From contig CP075494.1 of assembly GCA_021613535.1 (NCBI GenBank), positions 7,502,001-7,566,000 of the forward strand: DNA of 64,000 bases, in the 5' to 3' direction. This document shows positions 50,561 through 61,641 of this stretch, one piece after another. This stretch comes from Adineta vaga. Lineage: Eukaryota > Rotifera. The position numbers and the translations under genes are program-made. How positions within the stretch are numbered: position 1 is the first letter of the stretch; each line of letters begins with the position of its first letter. A model generated the notes under the pieces. It searched no databases and was not told where the DNA came from. It saw nothing but the letters and a program-made list of their open reading frames with translations.

Positions 50561-52307
50561 ATGACAAAATTATCCTTTGTAATTTTCTTTACGCTATTAA
50601 TACACATTAATGATGCATACGTGAATACAACGGATGAATTATCATTTATGTTTAATTCAACTAGTTCCAATCGAACAGTATTAACTTCTCAAGTGTTAAG
50701 ACAACCGACACGACAAGCAACATATCTCGGTGCAATACTTGCATTTGTTTTTATTTTCTTTGGTCTGATTGGAAATATTCTTCTTATAACAACAATACTC
50801 TCTGTGAAGAAACTTCGAATAAATATTATCAATATTTTCATCGTTTCGGTAAGATATCATTCGTAGACATCTTGGCAAACGATTTGAATCAGCTCTTGTT
50901 TTTTTTTATACAAAAGTTATATCTGTATGTTTATATATATATACATCCAACACTTCCGTTTCTTCTTCGTCGTCTTCAATAGAAGTAATCAGAATGAAGT
51001 CAGCATACCGGAAATCATTTTCATATCTAATAGTACGATCATGTACCTTGATAACAACGCATCATAATACGAGTCATGTTATGAATTGAATAGAAATTTT
51101 TTGACGATAGAAAATCTGTTTTGTATTTGCTTGAATAAATAGAAGAGAGTATATCGAGAGATAGGAACTGTTGAGCTTACTTTTTTTCCGCATTTTATAA
51201 TGATTTAATCAACCAGAAAAAAAGCTTTTATTTCCGTTTTTTTTGTAAGAGAAGAAAAAGGAAAGATTTTTTATATCAGATGATAAAACTGTGGAATTAG
51301 CTTAAAAGATTTCACTTAACCAAACTAAAATTAGTCTTTCCGATTGATTTCGAATGTGATAATTATGTTTTCTTTTCTAGTTGCAATTCAATGATTTACT
51401 TAATATTGGTTTCAATCAACTTTTTGTTGGACTTTCCTATGCAAATCATCATTGGGTTGGTGGCCCGTTGATTTGCAAATTAGTTGTCTATTTTTCAACT
51501 GTTTGCATGGGTTGTCTTCTTTGGCATCATTGTCTAATTGCTATACATCGATTAATTGTTGTTGTTTATCCATCTCTATTACGTCGTATGTCTGTCAAAA
51601 CTTATGTGATTGTTTCACTTGTCATTACTCGAATTTTGCCGATTATTTGTTGTATTCCATCATTTGCAACTTATTCAATTGAATATTCACCTCAAGCATT
51701 ACGATGTTCCATAAGAAATAAAGTACAAATATTTATTAATTTAACTGTTTTAATCATTTTACCCAATGTGATTATTATTTTTTGTTTTCTGGGCATTTTC
51801 TTTCATGTTTATCATGCATCATATTCAAGTGGAAGAACAAATACACCTTCAACATCTGTTTCACATTCATTAAGACGTGAAATACGTATTACAAAGATGT
51901 TTGCCGTTTTATTCACATTATTCTTTCTTGGCTATCATCCCTATGGATTCATACGTGCGTATGATAAACGTCGTCAATTACATCCGGATATATTTGTTTT
52001 ATTAACACTACTCTATTGTATATCAATATGTGCCTCACCATTTGTCTACGGAATAATGAATAATCAACTACGTCATGAATGTATGCGAGTGATTTTTAAT
52101 TGTTGGCATTGTCAAAAAATTGATGATTATAGAAAATATTCACATGGTCGATTAAATTCAACGGTAACAACCGCATTAACCGTTGTTAATGATGGAGGTG
52201 ATGATGGTCGAGCTAGTCCATCAACAGCATCAATGTATGAATTATCGTGTAAAACCATACGAAAAAAGACTTCAAGTGTATCAAGATTTGATACTGCTCA
52301 TATTTAA
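50561..52307 (+). CDS. Class A-like orphan GPCR with altered DRY and NPxxY motifs
   Basis: Exons 50561-50848 and 51381-52307 (532 bp intron, phase 0) give 404 aa. A signal-like start (MTKLSFVIFFTLLIHINDAY) precedes an N-terminus with N-glycosylation sites (NTT, NST, NRT). TM1 carries the GN pair (FGLIGNILLIT), TM2 an Asp (SLQFNDLLN), loop 1 a Trp, and TM3 begins at a Cys (PLICKLV). The DRY position reads IHRLIVV, so the acidic residue is lost. TM6 has FLGYHPYG and TM7 CASPFVYG in place of NPxxY. The C-terminal tail is about 80 residues and Ser/Thr-rich. Overall it resembles the moody/Tre1 or melatonin-like group, but no ligand can be assigned. Confidence 0.85.
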
Positions 52308-54455
52308 ATAAATTTTGTTTGTTTGTTTGTTTGTGTTTCTATTTTATATAAATATCGATGAAATGACGTTCCGGAATATTTTATATCAAATCTTTTCTTG
52401 TTTTATTTTCTAAATGATGATGCTGAAATGATTTGCAAAGCATATAAACCAAGATCGAATTAGAACAAACCAATAAGTTTATTCCGATATTAATCCAATC
52501 AGAGCTTCATATTCCCAAAGCATCATCAACTGTAAACATTGAAGCTTAGCGATGATTCAATCATGTTAGTTTAAACGATAGAAACTTATAAATTTCCTTT
52601 ACATTATTTTTTACATTAGTATCTACAATAACCACATTGATGCTATTTTTATAACTATACAATCTGAAAACAGATGAATCCTTGCATGTTCGTGATAAAA
52701 ACTTGATCTGAAATGGTTTGAATAGTAGTGTTAGTAGTAGAGTAGTTCTTCTCTATCAACAGATACTTGCTTAAGTCATATATTTGTTCAAAATAAACTA
52801 TTATCCCCAGAAGCGCATTGAAGAAGAGAAGTTGAATAGAACAATAATAATGTTTCGTGTCTTTATGAATTACTGTAACCAGTCATTTAAAAGAAAAAGA
52901 TTTCTTTTCCATTGCATGATACAAGAACTCACTTTATATTTCAGCTCATTTTCACAGTTATATAAGAAGTAATTCACAAAATGTTCTTCATTTCTTTTGT
53001 AATACTTTAATGTAATTGACAGTTCCATCAGCATCATCATCATCATTTTCAAACTAATTTATTTGTTTTATATATCAATCAACTAGATCTTTTTTTTTAT
53101 AAGTATATATGATAATCAAAATCATGATTAGAATACTCTCCATTAGTCTTTATTTCTCCTAGAACAACGTTTCTCTATTAACGATCGAGCTCATCAAGAA
53201 TATATTAAATAGCTTTTGTTCAAGATGAACAAGGACAAAAACTTCAATTGTTAAGTAAGAATCGGCATGTTGTTTGAAGACGAAATCTATTCCAGTCATT
53301 TTGACATTGAATATAATTTATCATCATGACCAACTATGCATCAATTTTCATAGATTCAAACAATGCTTGCACTTCGTATAATTAAAATTCATTGCCAAAG
53401 GCGAAGTGCCAAATTTGCATATCCAACTTATTAACCACGTATTAAAGATCAGAAGCAAATGCTTTGCACCAATTATCACTGTTTATTCTGCCGTATAGAA
53501 TACGAAATTAGATATGTACGTTGAACATTGATAGTGAAAGATGTATCGAATGATTTTTGATCTTCTATGTTGTTTAAAGATTTATGACTTTTTTGTCTAT
53601 GAATATATTTTTATGACAATGTTGTTATACAGTTCGATGTTTAGTTTTATAGTCCTATCAGAATTATGAAAAATCATTTGCTTGAATGATGTAAACGGTC
53701 AAACAAAAGAAAAAAAAGTCCAACTTTCGTTTATTAATTCTACTTTTCTTTTCGATCGCATTGTCTAATACAAGGCTAACGTATTGCGTAAAGTTTATTT
53801 ATTTCTATGAAGAAGTTGACTTAACTTATCTCTCACACTCAATCACATCTATTAAGTAAATATGATTTATTAATATTGATTGAATAGATAATTTGTTTCA
53901 ATTAATTTATATTCGTATACCGAATACATTATTCTTGTACGATATAATTCAGTTAAGAAGTGTATATATTCGATTGAGTAACGATTACATCATCATCTTT
54001 GAACATAAGTAGAGAACAAATTTCGTTTCGTTCGTTATAATATTGACCTTATTCGAACACTTCTTGTCATTGAACTTCTTGCTAAGTCAGAATGTGACCG
54101 ATGGGATTGATCACATTCCAATCGAACATATGCAATCGATTAATTAACAATTATTCTCTCCAAGATGAAAAGGTTATGTTGATGGATATTAATTGTATAG
54201 AATAGAGACAATACATATATGTATTGATGTTCGATTTTATGAAAAAAAAGAAAATGGATGAAGAGAAGAGAAGAGAAGAGAAATAAAAGTAGGCGAGATG
54301 GAGAGTAAAAGAGATTAGAATACCACAAAGTGGTGCATACTATTTGTTGTCAGGGTGAACGAACAAATAAGATTGATTATAAGAAGAGTCGGTCAATACT
54401 TCTCTTCTCTCCTCTCCTTCTCTCGACAGAAACACTTTCTTCTTGACATATAACT
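52308..54455. other. Intergenic region
   Basis: 2.15 kb, AT-rich, no supported gene. It contains a (GTTT)n stretch just after the GPCR stop (52317-52334) and an (AGAAG)n repeat at about 54260-54282. It ends in a long CT-rich tract with a TCTCGACAG acceptor (ending 54429), 26 bp before the next ATG. Confidence 0.55.
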
Positions 54456-55551
54456 ATGATCTCAATGGAATTTTGCCTCCTAATTATTTTGATTTTATCC
54501 ATTTTTATCGTTAATATTTCTCATATATTATATTTAATTTTACGTCGAAACGATCAACGACTTCGATTTTATCGTTCAATATTATTAAATATTTCTTTTT
54601 CATCAATGATTATTTCGATTTGGCTTATACCTTTCTTTTATTTTCGTTTGATTTGGTCACCGGAATCATTTCCATGGCGTTTATGGTCATTTATTTTTCA
54701 TCTAGTTGATGCTGTTCAACTTTATTCATTTCTTCTTCTCATTTCAAATCATAATTTTATCAATCTTTCTCTTCAACGTTTTCTCATTTTTCTTTGTTGG
54801 TTTGCACCTACTCTCACCTATTCTCCATTATTATGGTTATCAATTTCGAATGATAAATTTGATTATTTACCATATCGTCGTTTATCTACAAATGTTCCAT
54901 GGTGGATATTACCGACGATCTATTCTTGTATGTATCTTGTACCAATATTTATATCATTTGTTTTAATTGGAATGGGAATATGTTGGCCATGGATATATAA
55001 ACAATATAAACAACGAGAAAATGCTTTACAAGGACAAATAAATGAACATCGAGAGAATATGGCAGAATTGACTAGTTTAGTAGAAACAGTTTTAAGTTTT
55101 GAATTAGATCCATCAACATCAGGAACAATTAATGTAAGTTATTTGTAAGTGTTTGTTTCTAGATTTGATTATTGTTGATTTTTAGACATGGATTCCTTCG
55201 ATATCTTCATTATCCAATCCATCAACATCAACTAAAGATCAATCATCTTTATCGTATCTTTCTAATAAATTCAATGGTTCATTATCATGTAAAGTTTCTC
55301 AAGATCATTCTTCTCTTCTATCGGATGATCTTTCATCATCATTACAATTCAAAACTTATCTATCCAAACCACATTCATCTGTATATTATTGTTTATTATT
55401 TCTTATCACAGGTTTATTATTTCTCGTTCACTTTCCATATGTACTGTTTTCATTGATGGATATTTATACATCTCAATTACCAAGATTTATTTATATACAT
55501 TGGTTCGGAACAATGTTTATACCAATTATACATTTACAAAAAAATCACTAA
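54456..55551 (+). CDS. Unrecognised seven-helix membrane protein (GPCR-like)
   Basis: Exons 54456-55133 and 55186-55551 (52 bp intron, phase 0) give 347 aa. Seven hydrophobic segments are seen: about residues 5-29, 42-66, 77-99, 108-132, 153-180, 300-325 and 331-345. A polar Ser/Thr-rich loop of about 110 residues lies between segments five and six, where GPCRs have intracellular loop 3. Segment six ends FLVHFPYVLF, resembling FxxxxPY of TM6. No DRY, no NPxxY and almost no C-terminal tail. The first segment starts at the Met with no signal peptide. This layout fits the fast-evolving rhodopsin-like orphan receptors common in rotifers, but I recognise no family. The TAA stop overlaps the stop codon of LENG1 on the other strand. 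Confidence 0.75.
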
Positions 55552-56766
55552 TACTTTCTCCAATTCATTTCATTTGCTGCATATTGTTGCGTATTTTGTT
55601 TAGCTACATCAGGATTAAATTGAGAATTATATCGTCGTTTACGTTCGTCGATTTCGATTCGTGCTGGTTCACGTGCTGGTTCAGGTGTATCAGGTGTTGA
55701 ATCACTACCAGTAAAAACTCGTGATAAATAAGCAGCAGTTTTTGTACGTTCTTGTGATTCCCGTTTTAATCTAAATAGAGATTTAATAGAGATAAAAGAT
55801 GAAAATATTTTATCAATGTACCGTTCAGCTCGAAGTTGTTCAATACGAGAAGTTGAAGAAGTTGAAGTTGAGAATGAAGTAGATTTTTTTGTCGAAGTAG
55901 TTGAAGAAGATTTGGTTTCATCGTCACGTTTACGTTTTAAATCATCGACATATTTGGACATGTGATTAAGTGGATCTTGTTTGTGAATACGTAAACGATC
56001 ACGTTCTTCTCTATAATATAACATTTATTTTCACACGTAAGTTTCAATGCAGAGAAAAAGGGATTTACTGGTTCTGTTTATGAATAGAAAACACTCTTAT
56101 AAGTATTGTCCAATACTACAGAACGATTATTCTTTCTATTTTAAGAAGCTTACCGGTCTGTTCTAGATACTTCTTTTGTATCTGTTGGTTTGTTACCACT
56201 TCGTTCCAAATACCATGGAACATTTCCTAGATAAATTTTTGAATAAATTCAATATCATTTAGCCTATCTCTCTTACCTTTACTCTCAACAATGCTACCAC
56301 CAAGATAAGTTAACAAACCAATTTTTTTCTCGAATTCTTCCGTCTCTGCTTTTTTCTCTTTTTCATGTTCAGCATTAGTTGCATCAGTCGTTTTTAACTA
56401 TACATATCAATAAAACATAAAGTATTCATTGTACTTTCAACCATACATACTCCTTGTTCTTCAAGTTGAAAGAGATTCACATGTTCTTTTGGTTGCTGTG
56501 TTGCTGATGATTCATTTGGACCTTGAAACTGAATCAATTGATCGCCACGTTTTGCTCGTAAATGATTTAGACGATCTTCTTGTTCCTTTAAAAAAAGATC
56601 AAATTCATTCTTAAAAATAAATATATCTTCATCGAGCACTTACAGCAAGAGTTTTCCTTCGAAGTGCTTTTGCTTCTTCGTCAGCAGCTTTCTTTTCATC
56701 ACGTAAAACTCGAGCAATGTTATCCTTATTTCTAACATGCCAACGTTTCTTCGGTAAAATATTCAT
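55548..56766 (-). CDS. LENG1: LENG1 / CIR_N-domain splicing-associated protein
   Basis: Six exons (56766-56644, 56585-56451, 56397-56277, 56226-56154, 56010-55822, 55770-55548) give 287 aa. The N-terminus [20 protein letters not shown] is the highly conserved CIR_N block of leukocyte receptor cluster member 1, followed by a charged helix ([19 protein letters not shown]). Later conserved pieces are GLLTYLGGS and [10 protein letters not shown]. The rest is Lys/Arg/Glu/Ser-rich and disordered. Family members associate with spliceosomal complexes in the nucleus; the precise role is not established. A TTTCTAG acceptor ends two bases before the ATG, and the upstream NADK stop is 176 bp away. Confidence 0.9.
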
Positions 56767-56942
56767 ATCTAGAAAGATCATAGAAGCGAAATAATATATA
56801 TTCTTTTTTTTCTATAATGTAAATACAGTTATTGAATAAGAGCGATCTTAATTCTTACTACTAATTAATAAAGAATGAATGAAATGAATAAGCATCACAA
56901 CGAAGAAGATTAAGAAATAATGTTTATTTTTTTTTGTGTTGA

Positions 56943-59387
56943 TCAAGATGTTTGTGGAGATAATGGATCTTGTTTATCATCGAATTCAGTTTGTTCACTA
57001 TCATGTATAGATTCATCAGTGCCAAGACTTAATTGTGTTTTACGTAAATTCCAATGAAGAATATCAGCTAATGATTCAAACCAATCTCCTAATTGATCAA
57101 ATCGACAAATTGAAGGTACAGGATAAACACTTGTAGTGATGCGAACACTAGAGAAATATGATCCATAGATGAAGACGAGCGATTTTCATCTACTTTACCT
57201 GTCTTGTTGTTGAAGTTCATGGCGATTTCGTCCATCAACTGACAGCCAAGCTGTAAGACGAGTATCTTCTGACACTTTAACTTTTAATTCAATACCAGCA
57301 GGTACAACGATAGGTCGAAATGATAGAGAGTGTGGACAAATAGGACATATAACCATAGCAGGAACATTAGGATGAACCATTGAAGAGCCAGCTAAACGAA
57401 ACAGTTTCCTTTTGATATAGAAATGATATAAAACATACCAGCCATGGCATAAGCTGTAGAACCAGTTGGAGTTGATAGAATTAAACCTAAAAATTAAAAA
57501 AAAGTATTTAATTTAAAGGAAAAGCAAAATGAAATGAAGTGTTTGAATATACGAATGAGAATTTGAATCTTCACTATAGATGTGAGGGGTAGGCAATACA
57601 TAGAAGACATCGCAGACCTTGACAAATATTTCTTTAAACGACAAATTTAGTATATATACGATTAATCTAATCAAAAATAAATCTCATTTGTCTTATCTGC
57701 TATCTGTATTTTAGATTATATAAAATAGTCTTAAGTTAAAAACATACTATCTTACCATCGCCTTGAACTTTCGTAATAAATCTATCATTGATATACAAAT
57801 CCAAATTGGATAAATATGAATTTGGTCCTCGATCAATTACAACTTCATTCAATGCTAAATGAGAGATTTTCTCATCTTTATGTGTTTGTTGATCTTTTTC
57901 ATCTTTTGATGTATCATCCGATGATATTGAATGGAATGATGCGTCGGATGATGATTTCTTCTTTAAACCATCTTTCACAATCGAACATTTTAAACGTGTA
58001 CGTAAGAGAACAGCAACATTGCCGGATATAACTTCATTTAAAATTTTATCATGATATTTGAAATCGAATGGTGTTAAAAAACCCAATGATCCCATAGCAA
58101 ACGATAAAACTGGCGGGCAACTTCGTTGAAATATACTTGAAGCATGTAAAAGTGTGCCATCACCACCCAAACAAATGATTAGATCAATTTTTGCTATATC
58201 ATTGTCTAGAATTCAATTGATTAAAAACAAAGAGATGAATTTCGTCAAAATATACCGTGATCAAAAGCAAGACATCGTTCAGCATGTTCTTTCAATTCAG
58301 CATCATTAGCAAATGGAAGATGCATATGTTCAGAAAATTCAATATAAACATGAAGACGTCGCTAAATCATAGAAATTGCTTTCTGTTAGCCTTGAGGTTT
58401 CTTTGTTTATTTCATACCTTCAGAAGTTTTACAATTATTTGTCGAAATTCTTGCATTGTTTGTGGTCCAGGTTTACGTATGATAAGAATATTATTCGGTG
58501 GCGATATCCAATGTAATCGTTGACTTGATGGATCTTGTATAACACTAATGATTAGAAAAAAAGAATTGATAATGGAATTTGAAAGAAAAATAAAAACGAA
58601 CATGAGTTGATCATTGTTTTGTATTTTTTTCAATGTTGCTTTGGGTCCGAAATTTGATTTTGGTGATGGAGCAAATGCTGAACGAGCAGCCTAAATTAAA
58701 TGAAATAACAATAAAGAATTAAGAGAATTATATACAATGATTAATTAATGAATTTAAAAAAATTAAAAAAGCGATTAGTTTTTATAGACATTACCTCATT
58801 TTACTATTATCGACTGACATCGAGATTGATCGTCTCGAAAATGAGGTAGGAAATGATGGTGGTGATGATGTCATTATTTTAGTTAAAGAAATTTCGCGCC
58901 AAAGACAGGTATAAGTATTTAAATGTACAAAGGCACGTCGATAGAAGAACATATTTTCACGCACATAGAGAAAAAATTATGATAAATTTATGTATAGAAA
59001 GAAAAACACAGCAATATGATAAAATATATCTTTTTTTTATCTATAATAAAAAGCACATTTATAAAGGGTTAGTTCTGTCATAGAATAATTGTATAAGGTT
59101 ATACTAATGACTATGAAAACGTTTTAGTTAAGAGTAACAATAGAGAAACTAACCAGCATGTTTTCGCAGTTGGTCGATTAACAATGTGGTAGTGGAGCAC
59201 AGACATAACCATTATCATCACATTTTGTTATGTACTGATTATAATCTGTGACTGTACTGGTCGTGGATGTTTCCGATTCATCATCTGTAGCCGATTGTAA
59301 TGGAGAATCACCAACACTAACAGATCGTCGTTGAAAACTAAGGTTTCGTGATGGTGGTGATAGTTCCTTATTATCAAGATCAGTCAT
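56943..59387 (-). CDS. NADK: NAD kinase (5' exon structure uncertain)
   Basis: Core exons are firm: 58690-58602, 58544-58418, 58361-58256, 58205-57756, 57486-57439, 57391-57199, 57147-56943. The enzyme phosphorylates NAD to NADP in the cytosol. Motifs seen: FGPKATL, IQDPSSQRLHW, catalytic LGGDGTLLHASSIF, MGSLGFLTPF, LNEVVIDRGP, STPTGSTAYAMAAGSSMVHP, CPHSLSFRPIVVPAG and WFESLADILHWN, all in animal NADK order. The family's variable insert is Ser/Asp/Lys-rich (about 57880-57960). The likely N-terminus is the frame starting at 59387 (MTDLDNKELSPPSRNLSFQR), because NKELSP and an RRS motif occur in human NADK. Its splice to 58690 could not be fixed by phase. A second candidate first exon lies at about 58876-58797. 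Confidence 0.9.
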
Positions 59388-59556
59388 CTTAATTCAGGAG
59401 GAGAAAGAATAAAATAATAAAGAAAAAAATAAACAAAATCTAACTCAATTTTCATCATCTAGCTGCTTTCCTAACAAAATAAATGAAACAAAAGACAGAG
59501 ATATATCTCAATTATAATTCTTTTTCCTTTATTTATTAGTACAAATATTAAACGTA

Positions 59557-60030
59557 CTACAACTTATCAATTTTCATTTTGCCAGCATTTCGTTTTTGAC
59601 TTTGTCCAAGACGATATTCATTATCTATACGTTTGCCAGTACCTAAACGTCGAGCATGAAAATTGAGTGCACCTCGTGAACATACTACAGGTAATTGTCG
59701 ATGTTGAGTAGTGATGGATTCATTACTAACAACACTCATCGATGGACATTGAGCAAATGTTCGTGCAGATCGAAGTGCATGAGTTGGTAATTGCAGACGA
59801 GTTTTAGGTAGAAGACGAGCTATACTAGATTTGTTCGATGCAGTTCGTGAATTGACTATATCATCTTCTTTGACAACATTTGTTGGAAGAACTGGAGGTG
59901 TTGGTTGAGATTTATTTACTTTCTTCTGGTTCAATTCACGAAGAAATGGATCCTTGAAAACTTTCGTTTTCTTGGATATTTTCTTCGTTAATACTTTCTT
60001 TTTCTTAATATCATGCATAGCTTGTTTCAT
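59557..60030 (-). CDS. Small basic protein of unknown function
   Basis: A single exon of 157 aa. The N-terminus is a Lys cluster (HDIKKKKVLTKKISKKTKV) like a nuclear or nucleolar targeting signal. The C-terminal half has CSRGALNFHARRLGTGKR and NEYRLGQSQKRNAGKMKI. No domain is recognised. It lies upstream of NADK on the same strand with a 169 bp gap, so co-transcription is possible. The frame is clean and the composition protein-like, but no homologue can be named. Confidence 0.6.
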   Translation of the reverse strand: MKQAMHDIKKKKVLTKKISKKTKVFKDPFLRELNQKKVNKSQPTPPVLPTNVVKEDDIVNSRTASNKSSIARLLPKTRLQLPTHALRSARTFAQCPSMSVVSNESITTQHRQLPVVCSRGALNFHARRLGTGKRIDNEYRLGQSQKRNAGKMKIDKL

Positions 60031-60203
60031 TGTATATTTTATCCAGTTGATTGAATAGATATTTTGTCAAGTGATACATGTATTGTATAAATATATGCAA
60101 TATCGGATATTCGGTATGGTTAGTTTCTGAAGCAATGAAAATAACATACAATTCGAATGCATTTTATGCATAGATAGAGGTCGCTACCATGCATCATTAT
60201 TAA

Positions 60204-60211
60204 TGACGTCA
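60204..60211. promoter_or_regulatory. Perfect CRE palindrome upstream of the basic unknown gene
   Basis: TGACGTCA lies 174 bp upstream of the minus-strand start codon at 60030, a promoter-proximal position for a CREB/ATF site. If the three-gene cluster is one transcript, it could influence NADK too. Motif evidence only. Confidence 0.35.
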
Positions 60212-61481
60212 TTTCGAAATATAATAAGCAAAGCAACATGGGAAAATTCTATCTTGTATGCAATGTAGAATTTATATCTATCTTTGTCATAGTTACCCTC
60301 CGTTTTCTCTATGCAAACGAAAGAATCTTCACAAAACAAATCGGCTTAAAATGAACAAGTGTTAATGAAAAAGACATATTTTCATAATGAGAATTTAAGA
60401 GAAAGCACTTGCACATATCAAGGTTATAAAAATGAATAAATCCCTCAATCAAATAATCAATGTGTATTATGTTGACATCAATTATATTAATAATTCATGT
60501 TCAATGAACAAAATAGTTTGTCAGATGAAATATACCAATTTGACAGGTTGTTTTCAATCAAAATATTTACGTCCCTATTTTTCTGAAATTCATAGTTATC
60601 GTAATGAATACTAATTCCGAAAGGCGATCTTTTGAATGTACTTTCATCATCAAAGATTTTTCGCAACATTATTAAACAGATGAAATGCAATAACAATCGT
60701 TGTTTTCATGAATAATAAAAAGTGCGTAGGAGAATAGTGTAACAGATGGGAATAGAAAAAACACAAATATAAAACTTTAAAAATCATTGTTCTGATTTGT
60801 TTTCTTACGAAATAAAGAATTGAATTGTATAGTATAATGCAAGGACGTCATCTTGTTTTCTCTTACGACAGTGTGGTATACATTATTAAGATAGGCAATC
60901 GAACCCACGCACTAGTTGATTTATACTTTTTATATGTAATTAAAAAAGAAAGAGTATAACTGTTATCAAATGCATCGAACTTGTCGCTTATGCGACATAT
61001 ACGTTTGAATAATTTCATCATTCATAGAATATGACTAAAAGAAAAAAGAAAGCAAAGACTTAAGGGTAATTTTTCTTAATGTATGTATAGATAAATGATC
61101 AATATCATCATACACACTATAGTTTACATCATTATATGATAGACAAAAAAAAACGCTTGCATCATGCCCAATCTATCGTTGCATTGATGGTCTTTTTCGT
61201 TCCTTCTTCCCTTTCTTTTTTTTTATGAGTAGTCGATGATATTCTTTTTCTTTTCTTTTCTTTTCCTAGTGACGCAGAATTGTATATTTGTTTGAAATGA
61301 ATTGCGTTTCGCAATAACTGACATCACATGACGATGTGTGTAGGCGAATCATTGAAGGCGAAGCTTCTCGATTTTTCCCTCTCTTCTTTTTTTTTCTTCT
61401 CCGTCATCAAGAAAAATCCAGCGTCTACGATAAATGAGAGAAATAATAGAAAGAGAGAGAAAAAGAGAACGCAACAACAAG

Positions 61482-61641
61482 TATATAAAGCAGCAAGTAA
61501 CATAGGTTGTTTCATTCGCAACGTCGTCGTTTACCATTTGGTGGTACTCTTTCTGTCTCTCTTTTTTTCTCCCCTTCATCAATGTGAAACAATATTAATC
61601 GACGACGTCGGTAATGTTATACCGCGTCGATGGCAAATAAG
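61482..61641 (+). promoter_or_regulatory. Possible TATA box and short first coding exon of a gene running off the window
   Basis: GTATATAAAGCAGC at 61482-61495 resembles a TATA box. A Met codon at 61630 is followed by three codons and a perfect donor (AATAAG then GTAAGT at 61642). The reading would be MANK before the intron. A good acceptor (TTCTTTCTTTTATAG) occurs near 61785-61800, but no convincing next exon was found. Low confidence. Confidence 0.25.

Noticed and set aside
60890-60925. Minus-strand GGGTTCGATTGCC resembling a tRNA T-arm
   Set aside because: The flanking bases do not form the five-pair T stem, and no D arm or acceptor stem could be found.
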